A stretch of DNA of 64,000 nucleotides from JAGVSZ01 sp035456405 (lineage in GTDB: Bacteria > Pseudomonadota > Gammaproteobacteria > Burkholderiales > SG8-39): positions 15,618-79,617 of the forward strand of contig DATIDG010000027.1 of NCBI GenBank assembly GCA_035456405.1, written 5' to 3'. The notes below the pieces were generated by a model. It made no database searches and was not told the origin of the DNA. It saw only the letters and a list, made by a program, of their open reading frames with translations. The translations under genes were made by a program, and so were the position numbers. Of this stretch, positions 27,115 to 35,469 are shown piece by piece. Position 1 is the stretch's first letter; each line of letters starts with the position of its first letter.

Positions 27115-28077
27115 ATGAACGCGCGCATACGATGGGTTGCTCCCTGCTTCATCGGCCTTGCCGCGGCGCTGGGCCTGTCGGCTCCGGGCCTCGCACAGCA
27201 GTTCCCCACGAAGGAAGTCCAGATCATCATCCCGTACGCCGCAGGCGGGGCGACGGACCTCGTGTTCCGCGCGCTCGCGGCCAGTTCCCAGAAGTACCTC
27301 GGGAAGGCCGTGGTCGTGATGAACAAGCCCGGCGGTGGCGGGGCAGTCGGCTTCACCGACGCGAAGCAGGCCAAGCCGGACGGCTACACGCTCGTGACTG
27401 CGATCACCCCGATCACGATCCTGCCGCACCAGGTGAAGACCGCGTTCACCTACCGCGACTTCGAGCCGATCATCAACGTGGTGCAGGACCCGGCGATGTT
27501 CCAGGTCCGGTCCGACGCGCCGTGGAAGACGCTGCAAGAATTCGTCGACTACGCGCGCAAGAACCCGGGGATGATCACGGTCGGCAACTCGGGCGCGGGC
27601 GGCGGCGTGCACCTCATCGCGCTCGCCTTCGAGCGGGCCGCCGGGGTCAAGTTCAACCACATCCCGTTCGCCGGCGGCGGCCCGTCGGTCACCGCGCTGC
27701 TCGGCGGACACGTGAACGCCGTCTCGGTGTCACCGCCGGAAGGCATCCCGCACGTGAAGGCGGGGAAGCTGCGCATCATCGCGCTCTTCTCCGAGAAGCG
27801 GATGGCGGACTTCCCGGACGTGCCGACGGTGAGCGAGCAGGGCATCGCTTTCACGATGGGGCAGTGGCGCGGTCTCGCCGCGCCGAAAGGAACGCCGCCC
27901 GAGGTCGTCAAGTCGCTGCACGACGCGTTCAAGAAAGGCATGGAGGATCCGGCGTTCGTCAAGAACGCGGCCGACATGAGCGTCGCGCTGGCCTACGTCG
28001 GGCCGGCGGACTTCGGGAAGCTGATGGCCGCGGACGACGCGCGGTACGCGAAGCTCGTGGCCGAGATCAAGAAGTAG
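27115..28077 (+). CDS. Tripartite tricarboxylate transporter receptor, Bug family (TctC-like)
   Basis: A 320-residue periplasmic receptor. The signal peptide ends at PGLAQ, and the mature protein shows the Bug signature QIIIPYAAGGATDLVFRALA, VVMNKPGGGGAVGF and AKPDGYTL. Bug proteins deliver carboxylates to TctAB, and TctB/TctA are encoded 2 kb downstream in the same direction. GAGGAGG lies eight bases before the ATG; an adjacent GTG is the alternative start. This is the first gene under the FNR-type box at 27033. Confidence 0.93.
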   Translation: MNARIRWVAPCFIGLAAALGLSAPGLAQQFPTKEVQIIIPYAAGGATDLVFRALAASSQKYLGKAVVVMNKPGGGGAVGFTDAKQAKPDGYTLVTAITPITILPHQVKTAFTYRDFEPIINVVQDPAMFQVRSDAPWKTLQEFVDYARKNPGMITVGNSGAGGGVHLIALAFERAAGVKFNHIPFAGGGPSVTALLGGHVNAVSVSPPEGIPHVKAGKLRIIALFSEKRMADFPDVPTVSEQGIAFTMGQWRGLAAPKGTPPEVVKSLHDAFKKGMEDPAFVKNAADMSVALAYVGPADFGKLMAADDARYAKLVAEIKK

Positions 28078-28120
28078 CGGCGCGGCGGTTGCCGCGACTG
28101 CAACAAGGAGGACACACGTC

Positions 28121-29125
28121 ATGACGACCATGCACTGGACGTTGACCGCATTTGCCGCCGCGGCGATCGCGCTCGCGGGTTGCGCGACGGCGCCGGGGAC
28201 GACGTCCCCGGCGGCCGCCGGCGCCGAGAAGACCGTGATCCGGATCGGGTCGCCGTTCAAGCCGGGCCACATCCTGGTCGACACGGCGGAGAAGTTCAAG
28301 GAGCTCGTCGAGACCCGCAGCGGCGGGCGCATCGCCGTCACGATCGACGCCGGCACGAAGGCGGAGATCGAGATCAACAAGCTGAACAGCGCCGGCGCGC
28401 TCGAGATGCAGTCCAACGGGACGAACTTCCTCGAGGCCTATACGCCGCCGTACTACTTCTTCACGGGTCCGTACGTGATGAAGGACTTCGATCACTACAT
28501 GCGCGTCTGGAACGGCAAGCTCGGCCAGCAGGCGATGGCCGAGATGGAGAAGAACGGCAACCTGAAGTACCTGGGGACGATCTACCGCGGGCAGCGGTGG
28601 ACGACGGCGCAGAAGCCGCTCTATACGCCGGCCGACGCGTACAACCTGAAGCTGCGGCTGCCACCCATTCCCAGCTGGATGGCCGTATGGAAAGCGATCG
28701 GGACGGACCCGGTGGGGGTGCCGTTGCCAGAGCTGTTCGGCTCGTTGAAGTCGGGCAAGGCCCAGGCATCCGAAGGCGACCTCCCGCAGGTCGCTTCGTT
28801 CAAGCTCGACGAAGTGCAGTCGCATCTCATCATGACCAACCACCTGGTGCAGACGGGGGGGCTGCTGATCAACAAGCCGTTCTTCGACCGGCTGTCGAAG
28901 GCCGACCAGAACCTGGTCGTCCAGGCGGGGAAAGAGGCCTGCGACTGGGCCAACGCCAAGATGAAGGCTGGCGAGAACGAGTATCTGCTCAATCTCCAGC
29001 GCCGGGGCATGCAGGTCGTGATCCCGGATGCCGACTCGTTCCGGGCGAAGGCCAGGCCGGCGGTCGACGAGCTGTTCAAGACCCAGTGGTCGGTCACGAC
29101 CTGGTCGGAGGTGCTCGCGCAGTAG
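28121..29125 (+). CDS. TRAP transporter substrate-binding protein, DctP family (lipoprotein)
   Basis: A 334-residue receptor with a lipobox (AIALAGCAT, Cys at about residue 22) instead of a free signal peptide. The DctP pattern is visible in FKPGHILVDTAEKFKELVE, GTIYRGQRWTTAQKPL and LRLPPIPSWMAVWKAIG, and the conserved arginine in LKLRLPPI would bind the carboxylate. No DctQ/DctM membrane genes are nearby, so it may use TRAP partners elsewhere. Confidence 0.85.
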   Translation: MTTMHWTLTAFAAAAIALAGCATAPGTTSPAAAGAEKTVIRIGSPFKPGHILVDTAEKFKELVETRSGGRIAVTIDAGTKAEIEINKLNSAGALEMQSNGTNFLEAYTPPYYFFTGPYVMKDFDHYMRVWNGKLGQQAMAEMEKNGNLKYLGTIYRGQRWTTAQKPLYTPADAYNLKLRLPPIPSWMAVWKAIGTDPVGVPLPELFGSLKSGKAQASEGDLPQVASFKLDEVQSHLIMTNHLVQTGGLLINKPFFDRLSKADQNLVVQAGKEACDWANAKMKAGENEYLLNLQRRGMQVVIPDADSFRAKARPAVDELFKTQWSVTTWSEVLAQ

Positions 29126-29159
29126 CGTGAGAACGGGCGCACTGAACGGGAGGCCGGGC

Positions 29160-30227
29160 ATGGAATACAGGAAGATGGGCCGCACCGGGCTGAAGGTCTC
29201 CGCCCTCTGCCTGGGGACGATGACCTTCGGCAAGCAGGTCGACGAGCCGACGTCGCTCGGCATCATCGAGCGCGCACTCGATCTCGGCGTGACCTTCATC
29301 GACACCGCGGACATGTACGTTAACGGCGTCACCGAGCAGATCGTCGCCAGGGCGATCAAGGGCAAGCGCGACTCGGTCGTGCTTGCTTCCAAGGGCGGCC
29401 ACGTGAAGAAGCTCGCGCCGAAGTACGGCGAGCAGAAGATCTCCGGCCCCATCGACCTCGCGCGCCCCGCGCCGTTCAGGCCCTGGGAGGCGGGCGCGGG
29501 CACCGGCCCGAACGACATGGGCCTCTCGCGCAAGCACCTCATGCAGGCGCTCGAAGGCAGCCTGAGGCGGCTGGGCACCGACTACCTCGACCTCTACTAC
29601 GCCCACATGCCCGACTACGACACGCCGCTCGACGAGACGTTGCGGGCGATGGACGACATGGTCCGGCAGGGCAAGGTGCGCTACATCGGCTGCTCGAACT
29701 TCCGAGCGTTCCAGGTCGCAAAGGCGCTGGGGATTAGCGACAAGCAGAACCTCGCCCGCTGGGACTTCGTCCAGCCGCCCTTCAACCTGCTTGCCCGGGA
29801 CGTCGAGTACGAGTTGCTGCCGCTGTGCCGCGAGGAAGGCGTGGGCGTGTGCCCGTTCAGTCCGATGGCGGCCGGGCTGCTTTCCGGGAAGTACGAGAAG
29901 GACAAGGCGCTGCTCGAGGGCGCGCGCTACAGCCTCGGTCACTGGGGCTACACCTACAACAAGCCGTACTGGAGCGACGCGAACTTCGCCGCGATCGAGC
30001 AGTACCGGAAGATCGCGGCCGAAGCCGGTGTGAGCCTGTCGCGGTTCGCGCTCGCGTGGGTACTCGCCAATCCGGCGATTACGGCGATCGTGAACGGCTC
30101 CACCTCGATCAGGCAGCTCGAGGACAACGTCGCGGCTACGGACGTCAAGCTCGCGCCGGCGACCCTCAAGGCCTGCGACGACGTCTGGCGAAGCTTCCGG
30201 GTGCAGACGGTGTTCTACGGCCGGTGA
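29160..30227 (+). CDS. Aldo/keto reductase
   Basis: A 355-residue NADPH-dependent oxidoreductase of the YghZ/Kvbeta-like group. The catalytic tetrad is seen as Asp and Tyr in FIDTADMY, Lys in LASKGGH and His in LYYAHMPDYDTPLDET. The C-terminal cofactor site is GSTSIRQLEDN. The N-terminus is MEYRKMGRTGLKVSALCLG. The frame is open upstream, but homology starts at 29160. It is part of the tct run; the substrate is unknown. Confidence 0.92.
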   Translation: MEYRKMGRTGLKVSALCLGTMTFGKQVDEPTSLGIIERALDLGVTFIDTADMYVNGVTEQIVARAIKGKRDSVVLASKGGHVKKLAPKYGEQKISGPIDLARPAPFRPWEAGAGTGPNDMGLSRKHLMQALEGSLRRLGTDYLDLYYAHMPDYDTPLDETLRAMDDMVRQGKVRYIGCSNFRAFQVAKALGISDKQNLARWDFVQPPFNLLARDVEYELLPLCREEGVGVCPFSPMAAGLLSGKYEKDKALLEGARYSLGHWGYTYNKPYWSDANFAAIEQYRKIAAEAGVSLSRFALAWVLANPAITAIVNGSTSIRQLEDNVAATDVKLAPATLKACDDVWRSFRVQTVFYGR

Positions 30228-30250
30228 TTGCCATGCCGGTAGGCTGAACG

Positions 30251-30715
30251 ATGACGGCGGCGATCGCGCTGTTCGTGTTCGGAGCGGTCACGGCGGCGCT
30301 GTCGCTGCAGCTCCCGCTCGGCACGCCACGCATGCCGGGAACGGGCCTGTTCCCGCTCGTGCTCGGCGTCATGCTGATGGGGCTCGCCGCCACCCAGGCG
30401 GTCCGGCTCTACCTCGCGCGGCCGAAGCCCGCGCAGCCCGCGACCGGGGCCGCGGCGGCGCCTCTGCCGAAGCGCGACGGCGCGACCCAGCGCGTCGTCC
30501 TCTTCATGGGCGCGGTGGTCGTCGCCACCGCGCTCCTGCCGACGCTCGGCTACCCCCTCACGAGCTTCCTGCTGATGCTCGCCCTGCTCAGGGTGCTCGG
30601 CGTCCGGAAGCCGCACGTTGCGGGCGCGATCGCGCTGGGGAGCGCGATCGCGTGCTACGTCGTGTTCGTGAAGTGGCTGATGATCCCGCTGCCGTCGGGC
30701 TGGCTGGGGTTCTGA
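30251..30715 (+). CDS. Tripartite tricarboxylate transporter small membrane subunit, TctB
   Basis: A 154-residue protein with four predicted membrane helices (AIALFVFGAVTAALSLQLPL, LVLGVMLMGLAATQAV, VVLFMGAVVVATALLPTLGY, AGAIALGSAIACYVVFVKWL) and the TctB-type PRMPGTGLFPLVLG motif. It is followed by tctA after one base. Confidence 0.9.
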   Translation: MTAAIALFVFGAVTAALSLQLPLGTPRMPGTGLFPLVLGVMLMGLAATQAVRLYLARPKPAQPATGAAAAPLPKRDGATQRVVLFMGAVVVATALLPTLGYPLTSFLLMLALLRVLGVRKPHVAGAIALGSAIACYVVFVKWLMIPLPSGWLGF

Positions 30716-30716
30716 A

Positions 30717-32252
30717 ATGCTCGAATCCCTGCAATACCTGGTCAGCGGCTTCGCCGTTGCCGCGACGGCCCAGAACCTCGCCTATTGCCTCATCGGCGCG
30801 ATCGTGGGGACGCTGGTCGGCATCCTGCCGGGCCTCGGCCCGATCGCGGGGATCGCACTGCTGATTCCGGCCACCTTTGGCCTGAACCCGACCTCCGCGC
30901 TGATCATGCTCGCCGGGATCTACTACGGCGCGATGTACGGCGGATCCACGACCTCGATTCTGATCAACGTGCCGGGCGAGACCGCCTCCGTCATCACGTG
31001 CATCGACGGCTACAAGATGGCGCAGCAGGGGCGCGCGGGACCGGCGCTCGCGATCTCCGCGCTCGGCTCGTTCATCGCCGGGACAATCGCGATTTTCGGC
31101 CTGGTGTTGATCGCGCCGCCGCTCGCGGCCGCCGCGCTCGCCTTCGGCCCGCCTGAGTTCGCCTCGCTGATGGTCTTCGGTTTCGTCGTCCTGAGCAACG
31201 TGACCGGCACCTCGCTGATCAAGGCGCTGATGATGGCGGTTGTCGGGCTGATCATCGGCACGATCGGCCTCGATCCGGTCACCGGGAACGAGCGCTTCAC
31301 CTTCGGCTCCGCGTATCTGCTCGGCGGGATCGAGTTCGTGGCCGTGGCGATCGGCGTGTTCGGTCTCGGGGAGGTCCTGGTCAACGCCGCGAAGCCGGCG
31401 GGGCAGCTCGAGGGACGCGTGCTGGTGCCGCGCTTCCGCGATCTGTATCCATCGCTGGCCGATCTCAAGCGCGCGATCGGCGCGATCCTCCGCGGCACGG
31501 GGATCGGCTTCGGCATCGGACTCGTCCCGGGGCCAGCCCCGGTGATCGCCACCTACGCCTCGTACACGGTGGAAAAGCGGCTCTCGAAGCACCCCCAAGA
31601 GTTCGGCAACGGGGCGATCGAGGGCGTCGCGGGCCCGGAGTCCGCCAACAACGCGGCGACGCAATCGGCCTTCATTCCGCTTTTCGTCCTGGGCATCCCG
31701 TTCGGCCCGGTCACCGCGATCCTGCTCGGCGCGCTGCTCATTCACGGCGTCACGCCCGGCCCGCTGCTCATCGCGGAGCACCCGCAGCTCTTCTGGGCCG
31801 TCGTCGCGAGCATGTACATCGGCAACTTCATCCTGCTGCTGCTGAACCTGCCGTTCGTGCCGCTCTTCGCGAACATGCTGCGGGTGCCGAAGAAAGTCCT
31901 GCTCCCGCTCGTGATGCTCTTCTGCGTCACCGGCATGTTCAGCGTGAACAACTCGATCCTCGACATCTGGATGATGCTCGCCTTCGGCGCGCTGGGATAC
32001 ATCCTGCGGGGATGGGCCTACGAGGGCGCGCCGCTGCTGCTCGGCCTCGTGCTCGGTCCGAAGCTCGAAGTCGCGTTCCGCCAGAGCGTGATGATCTCGC
32101 ACGGCGACTTCGGGATCTTCGTGGAGCGCCCGGTGTCGCTCGGGTTGCTCGTCGCGACCCTGCTCTTCCTCGTCTATCCGCTCGTCAAGCTGGCGTGGCG
32201 CGCGCTTCACCGGAAGCCGGTCGCTCCGGCTGCGCAAGGAGACGCACAGTGA
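30717..32252 (+). CDS. Tripartite tricarboxylate transporter large permease, TctA
   Basis: A 511-residue permease with about 12 membrane helices. The family signature GILPGLGPIAGIALLIP, the AGIYYGAMYGGSTTSILINV block and the repeat-type PGPAPVIATYASY and EGVAGPESANNAATQSAF motifs in the second half are all present. TctABC systems take up citrate, tricarballylate or related acids using a proton or sodium gradient. The last four bases overlap the GTG start of the Ldh gene. Confidence 0.95.
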   Translation: MLESLQYLVSGFAVAATAQNLAYCLIGAIVGTLVGILPGLGPIAGIALLIPATFGLNPTSALIMLAGIYYGAMYGGSTTSILINVPGETASVITCIDGYKMAQQGRAGPALAISALGSFIAGTIAIFGLVLIAPPLAAAALAFGPPEFASLMVFGFVVLSNVTGTSLIKALMMAVVGLIIGTIGLDPVTGNERFTFGSAYLLGGIEFVAVAIGVFGLGEVLVNAAKPAGQLEGRVLVPRFRDLYPSLADLKRAIGAILRGTGIGFGIGLVPGPAPVIATYASYTVEKRLSKHPQEFGNGAIEGVAGPESANNAATQSAFIPLFVLGIPFGPVTAILLGALLIHGVTPGPLLIAEHPQLFWAVVASMYIGNFILLLLNLPFVPLFANMLRVPKKVLLPLVMLFCVTGMFSVNNSILDIWMMLAFGALGYILRGWAYEGAPLLLGLVLGPKLEVAFRQSVMISHGDFGIFVERPVSLGLLVATLLFLVYPLVKLAWRALHRKPVAPAAQGDAQ

Positions 32253-33307
32253 GCGAGCCCGAACGTTACGCCGCCGCGAGCCTCCGCACGTTCTGCGCGC
32301 AGGCGCTCGAGCGGGCCGGAGCGAGGCCCGCGGACGCGTCCATCATCGCCGACGCGCTCGTCGCGGCGGACCTCCGCGGCGTGCACTCGCACGGCGCGCT
32401 GCGGGTCGGCATCTACGTCGACCGCCTGCGCGCCGGGTCGATCAACCCGAAGGCCGAGCTCGCGACCGCGCGCGACACCGGCGCGGTCGTCGTTGCAGAC
32501 GCGCAGGCAGGGCCGGGCATCGCGATGGCCGCACGTGCCATGGACCTCGCCATCGCGCGCGCGCGGGCGCACGGCATCGCGGCGGTCAGCCTGCGCAACA
32601 GCAACCACTGCGGGATGCTCGCGTACTTCGCCATGCGCGCGTTGCCCGCGGGCGCTGTCGGCATCGCCGCGACAAACGGGGATTCGCTGGTCGCGCCCTG
32701 GGGTTCGCGCGCGCGGTTCCTCGGCACGAACCCGTTCGCCGTGGCGGTCCCGGCGCGCGACGAGCCGCCGGTGGTGGTGGACATGGCGACGAGCGTCGTC
32801 GCGCACGCGCGCGTCAAGTCCGCGTTCGACCGTGGTGAGCCGATTCCGGCGGGCTGGGCCGTTGACAGCGCCGGGCGGCCGACCACCGATGCGGCGCTGG
32901 CACTCGCCGGCGCGCTGCTGCCGTTCGGCGCTTTCAAGGGCTCCGGCATCTCGATCCTCATCGACCTGCTCGCCGGGATCCTGCCGGGCGGCCGGTCGGG
33001 ACCGGAGATCGTGCCGCTCTACCAGCGGCTGAACGAGCCGCAAGGCGTCGGACATCTGTTCATGGCGCTGGACGTCGCGGCCTTCGACTCGCTCGAGGCG
33101 TTCACGCGGCGCGTGGACGAGACGGTGCGCAGGATCCGCGCGCTCCCGCCGGCGGAAGGTACGCCGCGGGCATTCCTGCCCGGCGAGCCCGAGCACCTCC
33201 GCGCGCAGGAACACCAGGCGCGGGGCATTCCGCTGCCGTCCGACTCGGTCGCGGAGCTCGCGCGCGCGGCCGCGCTCCTGGATCTCGCGGCTCCCCGGCC
33301 CCTCTAG
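32249..33307 (+). CDS. Ldh-family (malate/L-lactate/ureidoglycolate) NAD(P) dehydrogenase
   Basis: A 352-residue protein of the Ldh_2 family, unrelated to classical malate dehydrogenases. The active-site histidine lies in LRGVHSHGALRV, followed by SLRNSNHCGMLAYFAM and the cofactor-binding APWGSRARFLGTNPFAVAVP and LPFGAFKGSGISILIDLL. It starts at GTG, overlapping tctA, so it probably oxidises the acid brought in by Tct. The substrate (malate, sulfolactate or similar) is not fixed. Confidence 0.92.
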   Translation: MSEPERYAAASLRTFCAQALERAGARPADASIIADALVAADLRGVHSHGALRVGIYVDRLRAGSINPKAELATARDTGAVVVADAQAGPGIAMAARAMDLAIARARAHGIAAVSLRNSNHCGMLAYFAMRALPAGAVGIAATNGDSLVAPWGSRARFLGTNPFAVAVPARDEPPVVVDMATSVVAHARVKSAFDRGEPIPAGWAVDSAGRPTTDAALALAGALLPFGAFKGSGISILIDLLAGILPGGRSGPEIVPLYQRLNEPQGVGHLFMALDVAAFDSLEAFTRRVDETVRRIRALPPAEGTPRAFLPGEPEHLRAQEHQARGIPLPSDSVAELARAAALLDLAAPRPL

Positions 33308-33323
33308 ACTGTGGAGAAGGGAA

Positions 33324-34100
33324 ATGGATCTCGGACTCAAGGGACGAAAGGCGATCGTAACCGGCGCCACGCGCGGCATCGGACGGGCGATTGCCGAAAC
33401 ATTCGCCGACGAAGGCTGCCATGTCGGGATCTGCGCACGCGACGAGGCATCGATCGAAGCGACAGTCGCCGCGCTCCGGGCGAAGGGGATACGGGCCACC
33501 GGCTCCACGGTCGACGTCCGCGACGGCGCAGCGCTGAAGGCCTGGGTCGATACGATGGGCGAAGTGCTCGGCGGCCTCGACATCCTCGTCTCGAACGTCA
33601 GCGCCATGGGCGGGCTCGCCGGCGACGAAGGCTGGCGGCGCTACTTCGAGACCGACGTCATGGGCACCGTGCACGCGGTGGAGGCGGCCTGCCCGCTGCT
33701 GGAGAGGTCCGATGCCGCGGCGCTCGTCCAGATCGCGAGCATCGCGGCGATCGAGGTCGGGCACGACATCTTCCCCGACGGGTTCCTGCAGGCCTACGGC
33801 GCGATGAAGGCCGCGCTCACCAACTACGTCGCGGAGCTCAGCCGCACGCTGGGCCCGAAGGGGATCCGGGCGAACACGGTCACGCCGGGCCCCATTTACT
33901 TTCCCGGCGGCGTGTGGCACAAGCGCGAGCAGGAGGGCAATCCCATGTACCGGAAGGCGCTGGCTCACGCACGCCTCGGGCGGCTCGGGCGACCGGAGGA
34001 CGTCGCGCGCGCCGTCGTTTTCCTCGCGAGCCCGGCGGCGTGCCACATCAGCGGCGCGAACCTGGTGGTCGACGGCGCCTTCACGCGGCGGGTGAACTGA
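33324..34100 (+). CDS. Short-chain dehydrogenase/reductase
   Basis: A 258-residue classical SDR with cofactor loop TGATRGIGRAIAE (residues 14-26), Asp in STVDVRDG, a modified NNAG as SNVSA, and the Ser-Tyr-Lys triad in QIASIAAIE and QAYGAMKAAL. It ends with the typical HISGANLVVDGAFTRRVN. Co-transcribed with Ldh and the following genes (16 and 7 bp spacers). Confidence 0.93.
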   Translation: MDLGLKGRKAIVTGATRGIGRAIAETFADEGCHVGICARDEASIEATVAALRAKGIRATGSTVDVRDGAALKAWVDTMGEVLGGLDILVSNVSAMGGLAGDEGWRRYFETDVMGTVHAVEAACPLLERSDAAALVQIASIAAIEVGHDIFPDGFLQAYGAMKAALTNYVAELSRTLGPKGIRANTVTPGPIYFPGGVWHKREQEGNPMYRKALAHARLGRLGRPEDVARAVVFLASPAACHISGANLVVDGAFTRRVN

Positions 34101-34107
34101 CCGCGCC

Positions 34108-35457
34108 ATGGCCGGCGCGCAGCCACCGGTGACGCGCATCGTGATCCTGGGCGCGGCGGGGCGCGACTTCCACAACTTCAACGTCGTCTATCGCGCCGAC
34201 CCGCGCTTCGAGGTGGTCGCGTTCACCGCGGCCCAGATCCCGGAGATCACCGGGCGGCGCTACCCGGCGGCGCTTGCCGGCGCGCGCTACCCGGAAGGCA
34301 TTCCGATCGTCCAGGAGGCCGAGCTCGAAGGCGTGTGCCGCACCCTCGGGGTGGACCAGGTGGTGTTCGCGTACAGCGACGTGCCGCACGCGCACGTGAT
34401 GCATCTCGCCTCGCGCGCGCTCGCTGCGGGCGCCGACTTCGTGATGCTCGGGCCGCAGCGGACCATGCTCCGGGCGAGCGTGCCCGTGATCGCGGTGTCC
34501 GCGGTGCGGACGGGCTGCGGCAAGTCGCAGACCGCACGCTGGATCTCGCGGCGACTGCGCGAGCGGGGCCTGCGCGTTGCGGTCATCCGTCACCCGATGC
34601 CCTACGGCGACCTCGAGCGCCAGGCCGTCCAGCGGTTCGCGGACCGCGCCGACCTCGCCAACGGACGATGCACGATCGAGGAGCGCGAGGAGTACGAGCC
34701 GCATCTCGCCGCGGGCAACGTCGTCTACGCCGGCGTCGACTACGAGCGTATCGTCGCGGCCGCGCAGGACGAGGCGGACGTGATCGTGTGGGACGGCGGC
34801 AACAACGACTTCCCGTTCGTGCGCCCGGGCCTGCACATCGTGCTGGTCGATCCGCTGCGGCCCGGCCACGAGACCGACCACCACCCGGGCGAAACGGTGC
34901 TGCGCATGGCCGACGTGATTGTGATCGCCAAGACCGACGCCGCCGCGGCCGCCGACGTGCAGCAGGTCGCAGACACGGCGCGGCGGATCAACCCGAACGC
35001 GCCGATCGTGCGGACGGCGTCGCCGATCCGCCTGGACGACCCGGACGCGGTGCGCGGCAAGCGCGTGCTCGTCGTCGAGGACGGCCCGACGACCACCCAC
35101 GGCGGCATGGCCTACGGCGCGGGGTACGTGGCCGCGGTCGTCGCGGGCGCCGCGACGATCGTGCACCCGCGGCCGTACGCGGCGGCGGAGATCGCGCAGC
35201 TCTACACCGAGTATCCGCACCTCGGGCCGGTGCTGCCCGCGATGGGGTATTCCCCGGCGCAGCTGCGCGCGCTCGCACGCTCGATCGACGCGACGCCGGC
35301 CGACGTCGTCGTCTCCGGCACGCCGATCGATCTTGCGGCCCTGATCCGCCTAAACAAGCCGGTGGTGCGGGCGCGCTACGAGCTCGCCGAGGTGGAGAAG
35401 CCGGGCCTCGGCGGCGAGATCGACCGCTACCTCGAGCGCGTCGGGCTCTCGCGCTGA
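34108..35457 (+). CDS. P-loop protein, cyclic 2,3-diphosphoglycerate synthetase-like
   Basis: A 449-residue protein. An N-terminal Rossmann-like region (RIVILGAAGRDFHNFNVVY) precedes a P-loop AVRTGCGKSQTARWI, VIVWDGGNNDFPFVRPG and KTDAAAAADVQQV. Bacterial proteins of this kind are usually annotated as cyclic 2,3-diphosphoglycerate synthetase or GTPase. In archaea the enzyme makes a thermoprotectant; in a mesophilic betaproteobacterium the product is uncertain. It is part of the FNR-box tct run. Confidence 0.8.
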   Translation: MAGAQPPVTRIVILGAAGRDFHNFNVVYRADPRFEVVAFTAAQIPEITGRRYPAALAGARYPEGIPIVQEAELEGVCRTLGVDQVVFAYSDVPHAHVMHLASRALAAGADFVMLGPQRTMLRASVPVIAVSAVRTGCGKSQTARWISRRLRERGLRVAVIRHPMPYGDLERQAVQRFADRADLANGRCTIEEREEYEPHLAAGNVVYAGVDYERIVAAAQDEADVIVWDGGNNDFPFVRPGLHIVLVDPLRPGHETDHHPGETVLRMADVIVIAKTDAAAAADVQQVADTARRINPNAPIVRTASPIRLDDPDAVRGKRVLVVEDGPTTTHGGMAYGAGYVAAVVAGAATIVHPRPYAAAEIAQLYTEYPHLGPVLPAMGYSPAQLRALARSIDATPADVVVSGTPIDLAALIRLNKPVVRARYELAEVEKPGLGGEIDRYLERVGLSR

Positions 35458-35469
35458 GGCAGCGCGGTA

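Noticed and set aside
30588..32237. A long minus-strand frame opposite TctA
   Set aside because: It mirrors the TctA codons and contains no domain; the plus-strand signature is unambiguous.
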